DNA of 64,000 nucleotides from an uncultured Collinsella sp. GTDB lineage: Bacteria; Actinomycetota; Coriobacteriia; Coriobacteriales; Coriobacteriaceae. Numbering within the stretch: position 1 is the first letter of the stretch; the number at the start of each line of letters is the position of its first letter. A program made the position numbers and the translations under genes. This document shows, one piece after another, positions 52,778 through 60,706 of this stretch. The notes beneath the pieces are model-generated. The model worked only from the letters and a program-made list of their open reading frames with translations. It was not told the origin of the DNA and made no database searches. The stretch is taken from assembly GCA_900541855.1 (NCBI GenBank), contig UQLD01000004.1, positions 50,173 through 114,172 on the forward strand. Direction: 5' to 3'.

Positions 52778-54440
52778 GAAAGTTTGCTCCTTCCCGATCT
52801 TGTTTGCGCTGCTTGCCCTCCTGATCGGCACCTGCGCGGTTGTGTTCCCCGCTTCCGCGCAGGCCGCGCCGACCTCGACCGGTTCCATCACGGTGAGCGG
52901 CACCGTGGCGAGCAGCTACGACGCCTACCAGATCTTTAGCGCCAACGTCGTCGACGGCGACAGCGACGCCAAGATTGCCACCGACCTCGCCTGGGCAAGT
53001 GACGCCGTGCGCGACGCCGCGCTGCCTGTGCTGCACAGCGCCGGCATGCCCAAATCCCAGACCACCGCGCAGGAAGCTGCCGAGTGGCTCAACACCGATT
53101 CCCACCTTACGAGCGCGCTGAGCGCACAGCTCGCTCGTTCCCTTCAGAGCTCTGATGCCGTGTCTGTGGCCCTCAACGCGGGCACGGCGGCCGAGCTGCC
53201 CTGCGGCTACTGGCTCATCGTCGCCAACGACGAAGCCATTTCCCAGAACGAGGCCGGCACCGCGCCGATCATGGCGCTGGTGGGCGGCAGCGCCGTCACC
53301 GTTAAGCCCAAGGCGGCGACCCCCAAGGTGTCCAAGCATGTGCTGGAGGACAGCGCCGCCGCATGGCAGAAGGCCGCCGACGCCACGGTCGCCGACGACC
53401 TGTACTGGCGCCTCTCGGCCACGGTCCCGGCCGGGCTCACGGCCTACGACACCTATACGGTGCAGTTCGTCGATACCATGGGCGCGGGGCTCGACCCCTC
53501 CAAGGTCGCCGCAAGCATGCGCGTGTACGTGACGGCGGGCGCGGACGGCGGCTTCGACGCGGTCCAGGCCGGCAAGGACGGCCGCGCCGGCACCGATCCC
53601 GCGAAGGGCTGGACCGACATCACGGCCCAGTGCGCCACCAAGGTGGCGGCCGACAGCAAGACCTTCACCGTACGCACCGGTGACCTCATCGCCGCGCTCG
53701 GCGGGGCCGACGCCTTTACCGCGGGCGCCCGCGTGGTCGCCGTGTACAACGCACCGCTCAACAGCGCATGCAACCACGGCATCGCGAAGGGCAACCCCAA
53801 CGAGGTCTACCTGCGCTACCCGCGCTCTCCCTTTGCCGACCAGTCCGGCGATGCCGGCTTCACCCGCACGCCGAGCGACGACGCGTGCGCCTACACCTGG
53901 GATCTCGCGCTCACCAAGCGCGGCAGCGACGGCGACAAGCCGCTTGCCGGGGCGGTCCTGAGCGTCACCGACGACCGCGGCCGCACGCTGGCGGCCGACG
54001 GCACGTGGGATGCGGAGGGCAAGGCCACCGTCACCACGGGCGAGGACGGCCGCGTGACCGTCTCGGGCGTGGACTCGGGCAAGCTGGAGGTCCGCGAGCT
54101 CAAGGCGCCCAAGGGCTACACCGCCTTCGAGGGCACGCGCTCCGTGACGGTCAAGGCCGAGGGCCTGGACGTCGACCAGGTGGCCGCCGCCAAGCCCAAG
54201 CTCACCATCACGGCCGAGTCGCCCCTGCGCGCCGACAGCGCGGACGGGTCGACGGGCAGCCTGGAGGCGTCGCTCATCAACACGCCCACCGGCACACCCC
54301 CTAGCATTACCACCGGAGGCTTTATGCCCTCGACTGGCGATATGGCAATGTACGCCGCGGCCGCCGCAGCGGTCGCCGGAGCCGCGCTCATCGTGGTCGC
54401 GCTCCTGGTCAAGCGGGGAGGTGGCAGCCATAAAGAGTAG
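52770..54440 (+). CDS. Sortase-anchored pilin, ancillary type
   Basis: 556 residues from a GTG start that overlaps the previous stop by eight bases, with AAGGGAGG upstream. Signal peptide about 1-32, SpaA/Fim-like N-terminal domain (ASSYDAYQIFSA; CGYWLIVAND), a KVSKHVLED isopeptide-type segment, a middle domain, a Cna_B domain with E-box (GKLEVRELKAPKGY), and a sorting signal MPSTG, hydrophobic helix and KRGGGSHKE tail. The MPSTG motif departs from LPxTG. Codon use is more GC-rich than in the pilin that follows. Likely a minor or base pilin joined by the class C sortase. Confidence 0.85.
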   Translation: MNKKVCSFPILFALLALLIGTCAVVFPASAQAAPTSTGSITVSGTVASSYDAYQIFSANVVDGDSDAKIATDLAWASDAVRDAALPVLHSAGMPKSQTTAQEAAEWLNTDSHLTSALSAQLARSLQSSDAVSVALNAGTAAELPCGYWLIVANDEAISQNEAGTAPIMALVGGSAVTVKPKAATPKVSKHVLEDSAAAWQKAADATVADDLYWRLSATVPAGLTAYDTYTVQFVDTMGAGLDPSKVAASMRVYVTAGADGGFDAVQAGKDGRAGTDPAKGWTDITAQCATKVAADSKTFTVRTGDLIAALGGADAFTAGARVVAVYNAPLNSACNHGIAKGNPNEVYLRYPRSPFADQSGDAGFTRTPSDDACAYTWDLALTKRGSDGDKPLAGAVLSVTDDRGRTLAADGTWDAEGKATVTTGEDGRVTVSGVDSGKLEVRELKAPKGYTAFEGTRSVTVKAEGLDVDQVAAAKPKLTITAESPLRADSADGSTGSLEASLINTPTGTPPSITTGGFMPSTGDMAMYAAAAAAVAGAALIVVALLVKRGGGSHKE

Positions 54441-54548
54441 CTGGCAGCCCCACAGAGAGCGGGGCGAGACGTAGCGAAGTAGATGCTAAGACACAGACAG
54501 ACAGATTTAGATCAAATGGAATTCGAGCAGAAAGCAGAGGAAAAGAAG

Positions 54549-56294
54549 ATGAGCATGAGCAAGAACATCGCACGCCTGGCAGTAACCGCCGGCCTCACAG
54601 CAGCGTTGAGCCTCGGCGGCGTTATGGCTCCGGTGAGTATGGCGTTTGCTGAGGGCGCGACGACTTCGGACAACAGCATCACGATCAAAAAGGTCAACGA
54701 CGCCAACAAGGACAATACGTTCAAGGCCTACCAGATCTTCAAGGCAAAAGTCGCTGATGATGAGAGCAAAGGAAAAGTTGCTTCCGATATTGAATGGCCA
54801 AGCACGACTATCGGGCTCAAGGTAATCGCTGCTATTAAAGGATCTGCCAAGTACAAGGAAATCGTGGATGCAGACGGCGCTGCGGCGCTTGCGGACAGTG
54901 CCACTGCCCCGGTTGTTGCCGAGTGGCTTGCTAAAAATGTGACGGGTACTTCTGCCAGCTCGGAAACCAGCAGCGAGGGTACGCGCGTTGCTCCCGGTGA
55001 CGTGCTGTATGCAATTGCGGCTGCGATTACAGACGAGACTCCTGCGGGAAATTCTTTTAAGGTGGATGATCCTTGGACGCGCCCGAATGCTTATGGCGAT
55101 GGTTATTACCTGTTCGTGTCTGACGGCCTTACGGATACGAATAAGCCGAACACTGGCACCTCCCCGATCTTCGCTATCGTGGGTGGTAAGCCCGTAACAG
55201 TCACCGAGAAGACCAGCGTTCCTACCGTCAAAAAGGAAGTTCTTGAGGGCACGAAATGGGGAAACGTGAGTGACTCGTATATTGGGCAGGAGGTTGAATA
55301 TAAACTGACTGGCTTCGTTGCTGATAATATCGCCACGTTCAACAAGTATCAGTATGAATTTCATGACACATTGAGCAAGGGACTGGAGGCTGCTGAGGGA
55401 TCTGGAAACACGCCGAAGGATCTTCACGTTTATATTGACAACCAAGGCAGCAAGACCGAGATCGCGCAAGGTGACAATGATGGATATAAGGTAGTTTTAC
55501 AGCGAGACAGCACTACTAAGAAGGAAAATCTCACCATTGCCTTTACCGACCTTAAGACCGTGAAGGATAAAACCGGTAATAGAATTAAAGTTGATGCTGA
55601 TTCCAAGGTGGTTGTGACCTATAAGGCAACGCTTACCAGCGATGCCGAATACACGGTCACCGGCAACACCAATGATGTCAAACTCGTCTATTCGAATAAC
55701 CCCATGGTTGAGGGTACTGGCACCTCCACGTCGGAGCGAGTTACTGATCATGTCTTCCGCCTGGATGTGACCAAGGTCGAAAAGGATAACGAGGGCCAAA
55801 AACTTGAAGCTACCTTCCAAGTTGAAATGACCAAAGAGGGAAATTCTCAGCTTCAGACTAAAAAGTGGCTGACCCAAACTGGCGGCCTTACCGACAAAGA
55901 GGAAGATGCCGGAAAATTCAAGACCGACAAGGAAACTGGCAAGATTTATATCCCTGGTCTTGTTAAGGGAACGTATGAGATTACCGAATGCAATACTCCT
56001 GCTGGTTACAACACCCTTGCTCCGTTTACCATTACGGTGAATCCGACATACGACGAGAACGGCAATCTGACGAATCTCGATGTGACGTCCAGCGATACCG
56101 TTATGGTTACCCCCAAGAAAGCAAACGACGCGACCATCCCCGTCACCATTCGGAACAAGAAGGGCTCTGGCCTTCCCCTCACCGGTCTCAACGGCGTAAC
56201 CTTCACTTGGATCGCTGGTGGCGCGGTGCTGTGCATCGGCGTGGCGCACCTCATCCGCAGCCGTAAGCAGGCTGAGGAGTCCGAGCAGGAGTAA
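54549..56294 (+). CDS. Major (backbone) pilin subunit
   Basis: 581 residues: signal peptide (1-34), N-terminal domain with FKAYQIFKAKV, PTVKKEVLEG at the expected place of the pilin lysine, an isopeptide-forming middle domain (DVTKVEKDNEG), E-box YEITECNTPAGY, and sorting signal LPLTG plus helix and RSRKQAEESEQE tail. These are typical of SpaA/FimA backbone pilins. The ATG at 54549 follows AGAGGAAAAG and is preferred over upstream ATGs. Codon use is more AT-rich than in the neighbouring pilin gene, suggesting separate histories. A strong terminator follows 100 bp later. Confidence 0.87.
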   Translation: MSMSKNIARLAVTAGLTAALSLGGVMAPVSMAFAEGATTSDNSITIKKVNDANKDNTFKAYQIFKAKVADDESKGKVASDIEWPSTTIGLKVIAAIKGSAKYKEIVDADGAAALADSATAPVVAEWLAKNVTGTSASSETSSEGTRVAPGDVLYAIAAAITDETPAGNSFKVDDPWTRPNAYGDGYYLFVSDGLTDTNKPNTGTSPIFAIVGGKPVTVTEKTSVPTVKKEVLEGTKWGNVSDSYIGQEVEYKLTGFVADNIATFNKYQYEFHDTLSKGLEAAEGSGNTPKDLHVYIDNQGSKTEIAQGDNDGYKVVLQRDSTTKKENLTIAFTDLKTVKDKTGNRIKVDADSKVVVTYKATLTSDAEYTVTGNTNDVKLVYSNNPMVEGTGTSTSERVTDHVFRLDVTKVEKDNEGQKLEATFQVEMTKEGNSQLQTKKWLTQTGGLTDKEEDAGKFKTDKETGKIYIPGLVKGTYEITECNTPAGYNTLAPFTITVNPTYDENGNLTNLDVTSSDTVMVTPKKANDATIPVTIRNKKGSGLPLTGLNGVTFTWIAGGAVLCIGVAHLIRSRKQAEESEQE

Positions 56295-56394
56295 CGCTCA
56301 CTCACCCATCCCTTTGGCAGGTGGGATGTGATGGCCATGAGACTTGCGGACACTTTTCTCGTCCATCCACGTTCTTGCTTTGCCATTCTTTTTT

Positions 56395-56431
56395 CAGGGC
56401 AGACTCCGCACTGGAGTCTGCCCTGTTTTTT
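56395..56431 (+). terminator. Terminator of the pilin operon
   Basis: Stem CAGGGCAGACTCC / GGAGTCTGCCCTG with a short loop, then six T. Confidence 0.9.
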
Positions 56432-56444
56432 GGGACAACGCAGC

Positions 56445-56576
56445 CAGCCTCCACCGTCCGATGCGGGTACGTTCGTCATCGCGTTTCTTGACTCGTATGA
56501 GGTTCGGATTAAGGTCCGTAGGCGCACGCGCGGTGCGGACGGCAGAAGGCATTTGCGCCGCAAAAAGCGCAAATAA
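56445..56576 (+). pseudogene. 5'-truncated copy of the small membrane-peptide gene
   Basis: Reads FVIAFLDSYEVRIKVRRRTRGA...KKRK-stop, matching the C-terminal 35 residues of the intact gene at 56907. The initiation region and hydrophobic N-terminus are missing; upstream is the pilin terminator. Confidence 0.7.
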
Positions 56577-56906
56577 GAATGCCCGGGGTTCGGAGTCCGG
56601 GCATTTAACAAAACCAGAAAACTAGGCCGCCCGCGCTTTCGAACACTTACGCGGGATGCGTCGTTTCCTGTAGCTATTGTATCCCGATTCGTCCCGCCGA
56701 TTCGGGACATTTTGAAAACGCAAACACGTCGGGCAAATCCGAACAATGCGGCCAGGCTCCGCCGGATGAGGAATCGTGTTTGTAACTATCGAACAAATGT
56801 TTGTCAAAATCGCGTTTACCAGCTGTAAGTGTGAGTGCTCGCAGTAAAATACCCTTGCGACGCATCCCGTGCGCGGGCGGCCGACGACTCGATCGGAGGT
56901 CACCAT

Positions 56907-57056
56907 ATGCTGAAATTCCTTAACGCGCTCGCCGCCCTCGCGGCGGTGGGCTCGTTCGTCATCGTGTTTCTTGACTCGTATGAAGTTCGGTTTAAGGTCC
57001 GTAGGCGCACACGCGGTGCGGACGGTGGACGGCATTTGCGCCGAAAGCGCAAATAA
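56907..57056 (+). CDS. 49-residue membrane peptide with basic tail (hypothetical)
   Basis: GGAGGTCACCAT precedes the ATG. The peptide has one hydrophobic helix (residues 4-22, FLNALAALAAVGSFVIVFL) and then a very basic tail (SYEVRFKVRRRTRGA...RRKRK). A hairpin terminator follows within 2-29 bp. I do not recognise a family. Size, single helix and positive tail would fit a small membrane regulator or a toxic peptide; both are guesses. A truncated copy lies just upstream. Confidence 0.6.
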   Translation: MLKFLNALAALAAVGSFVIVFLDSYEVRFKVRRRTRGADGGRHLRRKRK

Positions 57057-57057
57057 G

Positions 57058-57085
57058 AATGCCCGGGGGTCGGATCCCGGGCATT
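57058..57085 (+). terminator. Hairpin after the small peptide gene
   Basis: AATGCCCGG / CCGGGCATT stem followed by TAAC; the equivalent hairpin after the truncated copy lies at 56578-56605. The T-run is short, so termination may be weak. Confidence 0.6.
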
Positions 57086-57250
57086 TAACAAAAGCTGAAA
57101 ACTAGGCCGCCCGCGCTCCCAAACATTTACGCGGGGTGCGTCGTTTTCTATTGATATTGTATCCCGAATCGCCCCGCCGGTTCGGGATATTTTAAAAACG
57201 CAAATGCGGACTTAGGCACGAACGGAATCTCGTTAATTCCGAAAATTATG

Positions 57251-57280
57251 TATAATTCCAATTAAAAATGGAATCAAACG
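57251..57280 (+). promoter_or_regulatory. Promoter region of the AbiE-like pair
   Basis: TATAAT at 57251-57256 is followed by an inverted repeat ATTCCA...TGGAAT around an AT-rich centre, directly before the HTH gene start. Autoregulation by the HTH protein is plausible. Confidence 0.55.
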
Positions 57281-57286
57281 AAAACG

Positions 57287-58255
57287 ATGGAAATGAACGA
57301 AGCGCTAATCTACTTACAAGAAGCACTAGGCCTCTCCGCCAAGACCAAAACTTGGCCTGGATCCGCACGCTTGCCATTGCATCTGCGGGCGATTGAGGTC
57401 CGCGCTGTTGACGCAAACGGTTTTTCGTTTTTGCTTGCAAGTTTGCCTACTGGCGTCGGGCTTCCCGAGGCTAAGAGAGTCTATAGCCAGCTAGCCTTGC
57501 GCGCGGAGACTCCTGTTGTCGTTTCGTTTCCTGATGCCGATGCACGTCAGCGCAAAGCATTGGTCGCACAAGGGATTCCCTTTGTCTGCCCTGGTAGACA
57601 GGCTTTTCTTCCATTTATGGGCACGGCCTGCACGGAGAGGGGCGGTGCCTGGTTTCGCAATCATGCGACCAAGATGTCACCCAACGCACAGGCTGCCGCA
57701 ATCTGGGGAGCAGCCCAGGAGCCATATCGTCCCTATGACCTTTGTCGTGCGCTTGGGATTTCGGCAAGCCGTGCGAGTGAGGCCATAACCGAGCTTGTTG
57801 ACAGGGGACTCGCGAGGCGCGAGCGTCGCGAGCGACGTGTCGTCGTGTTCCCTGTTGCCGTTGATCTTTTGCTCAGTGAGCACATGGCAGAGCTCTCCTC
57901 GCCTGTCTCGAAGGTCTTTTTTGCAAGGAAGACGCCGCAGGTCGACTATCTTGTTGACGCCGGGGAGACGGCGCTCGCTGCGCGTTCGATGCTCGCTGCG
58001 CCGGGCATGGAACAAAAGGCCGTCTTAAGAAGTGCATGGCGTCAACTGAGCGACCTCGAAGTCGCAGACGGGGAGTTGCCGGATAACGAAACGGCGATGA
58101 TCCAAGTGTGGCGCTATGCGCCCGTGTTTGCCGACTCCTCCCGCGTCGACGACATTTCGCTTGCGCTATCTTTGGCGGCAATCGACGATGAGCGAATTCA
58201 GTTCGAAGTCGATCACATGTTTGGAAAGGACTATCCATGGCAAGAAGCGCTGTAG
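57287..58255 (+). CDS. Winged-helix protein, AbiEi-like antitoxin candidate
   Basis: 322 residues. The N-terminal half is unassigned. Residues about 148-190 form a MarR-like winged helix (DLCRALGISASRASEAITELVDRGLARRERRER). The C-terminal half is helical. Its last 19 bases overlap the start of the next gene, a nucleotidyltransferase. That arrangement is typical of the AbiE class of toxin-antitoxin and phage-defence systems, in which the wHTH protein is antitoxin and autorepressor. No ribosome site is strong; ATG 57293 is an alternative start. Composition is lower in GC than the surrounding pilus and gat genes. Confidence 0.68.
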   Translation: MEMNEALIYLQEALGLSAKTKTWPGSARLPLHLRAIEVRAVDANGFSFLLASLPTGVGLPEAKRVYSQLALRAETPVVVSFPDADARQRKALVAQGIPFVCPGRQAFLPFMGTACTERGGAWFRNHATKMSPNAQAAAIWGAAQEPYRPYDLCRALGISASRASEAITELVDRGLARRERRERRVVVFPVAVDLLLSEHMAELSSPVSKVFFARKTPQVDYLVDAGETALAARSMLAAPGMEQKAVLRSAWRQLSDLEVADGELPDNETAMIQVWRYAPVFADSSRVDDISLALSLAAIDDERIQFEVDHMFGKDYPWQEAL

Positions 58256-59010
58256 AAGGCCTCCAAGAATTTCAGCAGCATATGCAAGAAGCTGCAGGAT
58301 CGTATGCCCTTATCGGCGGCACGGCATGCGACATTTTGCTCGCGGAGGCGGGACTTCCGTTTAGGATGACTCACGATTTTGATGTTGTAATTGTCGCCGA
58401 CGACCGGTTGCCTCAGACGGCAGAAGCTATATGGACTTTGGTGCGTGATGGCGGCTACCGCTGCGGCTGGGGCGAAGGCAAAGGCTCATGTTTTTATCGG
58501 TTTACAGAGCCTAAGAGGCCGGGCTACCCCCATATGATCGAACTCTTCGCGAAGTGCCCCGACTTTCTAAAGGGTCGTGAGGGGATTGATGTGGCGCCAA
58601 TTCACGTTGATGAAAACATAAGCAGTCTTTCGGCAATTTTGTTGGACGATGCTTACTACAGCTTGTTCCTTCAGGGAATTCGGACCGTAGGCGGCGTTTC
58701 GGTCTTGGGCACGGAATACATTGTCCCGTTCAAAGCGAAGGCGTATCTCGACCTAAAAGCTAGAAGGGAAGCGGGGGAGAACGTTGATTCGAGGAAGGTA
58801 AAAAAGCATAAACGCGATGCGCTGAGGCTTGCTCAGCTGCTTGGCGAGTCGGAAGGCGTCGACCTGCGCGGAGAACTGAAGGACGATATGCTTGCGTTTG
58901 TTAAAGATTGCGAGGTGGGCGACGTCAATCTGAAACAGATTGGGGTTGCGGGCGCAACGATGGTGCAGTTGCTCGAGACGATGAAAGCAACATATGGCTT
59001 GATTGGTTGA
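58237..59010 (+). CDS. Nucleotidyltransferase, AbiEii/MenT-like toxin candidate
   Basis: 257 residues with the minimal nucleotidyltransferase signature: GG at 27-28 (ALIGGTACDILL) and the two metal-binding acids Asp47 and Asp49 in MTHDFDVVIV; a third acid is probably in the MIELFAKC region. A C-terminal helical domain has the basic KVKKHKRDALRLAQLL stretch. AbiEii and MenT toxins of this family modify tRNA or bind GTP and stop growth. It is translationally coupled to the wHTH gene upstream. A resistance-type nucleotidyltransferase is the alternative. Confidence 0.75.
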   Translation: MARSAVEGLQEFQQHMQEAAGSYALIGGTACDILLAEAGLPFRMTHDFDVVIVADDRLPQTAEAIWTLVRDGGYRCGWGEGKGSCFYRFTEPKRPGYPHMIELFAKCPDFLKGREGIDVAPIHVDENISSLSAILLDDAYYSLFLQGIRTVGGVSVLGTEYIVPFKAKAYLDLKARREAGENVDSRKVKKHKRDALRLAQLLGESEGVDLRGELKDDMLAFVKDCEVGDVNLKQIGVAGATMVQLLETMKATYGLIG

Positions 59011-59120
59011 GTGGGGTTACGTGGCCCGGACGGTGCAATCTGGCTGCGTTATCCGGCGCGGGGCTCGCTAATCGGCTATTATTTGTTTAGACAACTTGAG
59101 TTGTAGAGGAGTGACTGGCG

Positions 59121-60047
59121 ATGGTGCAGGGCGCCAAACATATGAAGAGCAATAACGCCGCGGACAACGGCGGCTCAAGCCCTCAGCCCAAACCCAAGCG
59201 CCGCCGCAAGCGGCTGCCGCGCTGGGCCGACCGGCTCATCACCATCGTCATCATCCTTATTGGCGTGGGCCTTATGACCTGGCCGTGGATCTTGGACCGG
59301 CTCGAGGCCTCGGGCGTGTTCAACCAGATCAGCACGGTGTCCAGCACCGTGGACGCGCTGTCTGCCGAAGAGCGCGAGCGCATTCTGCTCCAGGCGCGCT
59401 CCTTTAACGAGCAGCTGGCGGGCGAGGCCACCGAGCTTCCCGCCGACCAGATTGAGCCCTATGCTCAGCAGCTCATCTTTGACCGCGACCCCATGATGAG
59501 CTGGGTCGAGATCCCCTCCATCGACGTGAGCATGCCCATCTACCACGGCACGAGCGAGGAAGTCCTTATGGCGGGCGTCGGCCACCTGGAGGGCACGAGC
59601 CTGCCGGTGGGCGGCACCTCGACGCATTGCGTGCTCACCGCGCACTCGGGCATGCGCAACCTGAGCATGTTCGACGACATCCACTCGCTGGAGCCCGGCG
59701 ACCTGGTGCTGCTGCACACCATGAACAAGACGCTCGCCTACAAGATGGTGGACTCCGAGGTGGTGCTGCCCGAGGAGATGGAGTCGCTGACCATCGAGCC
59801 CGGCGCCGACAAGGTGACGCTCGTCACCTGCACGCCCTACGGCGTGAACGACCATCGCCTGCTGGTGCATTGCGTACGCACCAAGTACAGCAAGAAGGAC
59901 GTCGACAAGCAAAAGTCGCTGGCCGGCCGCCACTGGGGCAAGCGCGAGTTTGCCGTGCTTATCGTGGTCGTGGCCATTGTGCTGTTGCTGCTGGACATCG
60001 TGATCCACGCGGTCCGTAAGCGCCGCAAGGCCAAGGCCTCGGCATAA
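59121..60047 (+). CDS. Class C sortase (pilus assembly)
   Basis: 308 residues: basic N-terminus, membrane helix (about 36-58), sortase barrel with His175 (VLTAHSG), Cys237 in TLVTCTPYG and Arg246 in NDHRLLVH, and a second membrane helix near the C-terminus (283-303), the layout of pilus-polymerising class C sortases. It should link the three sorting-signal proteins encoded at 49.5-56.3 kb. A possible lid residue pair DP lies at 123-124 (weak). GAGGAG precedes the ATG. It is separated from the pilins by 2.8 kb holding an unrelated toxin-antitoxin-like pair. Confidence 0.92.
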   Translation: MVQGAKHMKSNNAADNGGSSPQPKPKRRRKRLPRWADRLITIVIILIGVGLMTWPWILDRLEASGVFNQISTVSSTVDALSAEERERILLQARSFNEQLAGEATELPADQIEPYAQQLIFDRDPMMSWVEIPSIDVSMPIYHGTSEEVLMAGVGHLEGTSLPVGGTSTHCVLTAHSGMRNLSMFDDIHSLEPGDLVLLHTMNKTLAYKMVDSEVVLPEEMESLTIEPGADKVTLVTCTPYGVNDHRLLVHCVRTKYSKKDVDKQKSLAGRHWGKREFAVLIVVVAIVLLLLDIVIHAVRKRRKAKASA

Positions 60048-60060
60048 GACATCGTCCAGA

Positions 60061-60095
60061 ACCACCACAATGGGGACAGGCATCTTTGTGGTGGT
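60061..60095. repeat. GGGGACAGGCAC palindrome, copy 5
   Basis: ACCACCACAA / TTTGTGGTGGT arms around TGGGGACAGGCATC, directly after the sortase gene. Confidence 0.76.
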
Positions 60096-60106
60096 CGGGG
60101 GCTTCC

Positions 60107-60171
60107 AAACCATCACAACATTCGATGAAAATCTCGATTTTGACGAAAAGCGTCGAATGTTGTGATGGTTT
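60107..60171. repeat. 65-bp palindrome, copy 4
   Basis: Perfect 19-bp arms, centre close to copy 3. It lies 11 bp after the GGGGACAGGCAC copy, the same order of neighbours as at 47929/47979. Confidence 0.86.
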
Positions 60172-60254
60172 TCGTTGCGGGCGGGCCGGTCTTCGTTGCG
60201 GGCGGGCCGGTCTTCGTTGTGGGCGGGACGGTTTTCGCTATGGACGGTGCGGTT
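60171..60254. repeat. Four 21-bp tandem repeats
   Basis: TTCGTTGCGGGCGGGCCGGTC occurs twice exactly (60171, 60192), then in two diverging copies (60213, 60234). It fills part of the 347-bp gap 60048-60394 before gatC, which has no gene. Confidence 0.85.
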
Positions 60255-60394
60255 TTGTTGCAGAACCGCCAGCCCGCCGCCTGCCAGCCCGCCGCCCTCG
60301 TTACGTTTTCGCTGCATTTGGGTAAAGCGCCTGCTCCAAGCGGCGTTGCCTTGTATACTAGAGCGGTTTATCTGTTATGCGGAAGGGAGCGCCT

Positions 60395-60706
60395 ATGGCA
60401 CTCAGCGAGAAAGACGTGCGCGGCATCGCCGAGTACGCAAAGATCGCACTGACCGATGACGAGCTCGCCCAGATGACGTCCTACATGAACGACGCCGTCC
60501 AGATGCTCGAGCCCGTCTTGCAATATGACTTGCCCGACGTGGAGCCCACGTTCCATCCCATCGGAAGCCTGTCCAACGTGATGGGTGATGACCTGCGCGA
60601 GCCCGAGCGCGACCTGCCGCTCGACGTTGCGCTCGAAAACGCCGGCAGCGCGCGCGACCGCTACTTCCGCGTGCCGTCCATTTTGGGAGAGGGGGAGAGC
60701 GAGTAA
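60395..60706 (+). CDS. gatC: Asp/Glu-tRNA amidotransferase subunit C
   Basis: 103 residues, small helical GatC: LSEKDVRGIAEYAKIALTDDEL at the start, then LEPVLQYDLPDVEPTFHPIG and the C-terminal FRVPSIL. It stabilises the GatA-GatB complex that amidates misacylated tRNA. GGAAGGGAG precedes the ATG at 60395. The stop overlaps the gatA start (TAATG). Confidence 0.93.
   Translation: MALSEKDVRGIAEYAKIALTDDELAQMTSYMNDAVQMLEPVLQYDLPDVEPTFHPIGSLSNVMGDDLREPERDLPLDVALENAGSARDRYFRVPSILGEGESE

Larger units (their letters stand above)
56471..57206. repeat. Tandem duplication, two ~254-bp copies
   Basis: 56471-56725 and 56954-57206 align along their length (roughly 85-90% by eye). Each holds the end of the small basic peptide gene, an AATGCCCGG/CCGGGCATT hairpin, and a ATCCCGAA/TTCGGGAT hairpin. 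The 228 bp between them supplies the start of the second gene copy. The 612-bp stretch 56295-56906 has otherwise only the pilin terminator. Confidence 0.82.

Noticed and set aside
56622..57035. Minus-strand frame ending CPTCLRFQNV...CSKARAA as a small zinc-ribbon protein
   Set aside because: The second copy of the duplication does not keep the frame, while the plus-strand peptide keeps start, ribosome site and hairpin.
57251..57280. ATTCCA...TGGAAT hairpin as a riboswitch
   Set aside because: Too short and AT-rich; better explained as an operator at the promoter of the wHTH gene.
60171..60254. Tandem repeats as a possible small CRISPR array
   Set aside because: Units are adjacent with no spacers and no cas genes are present.
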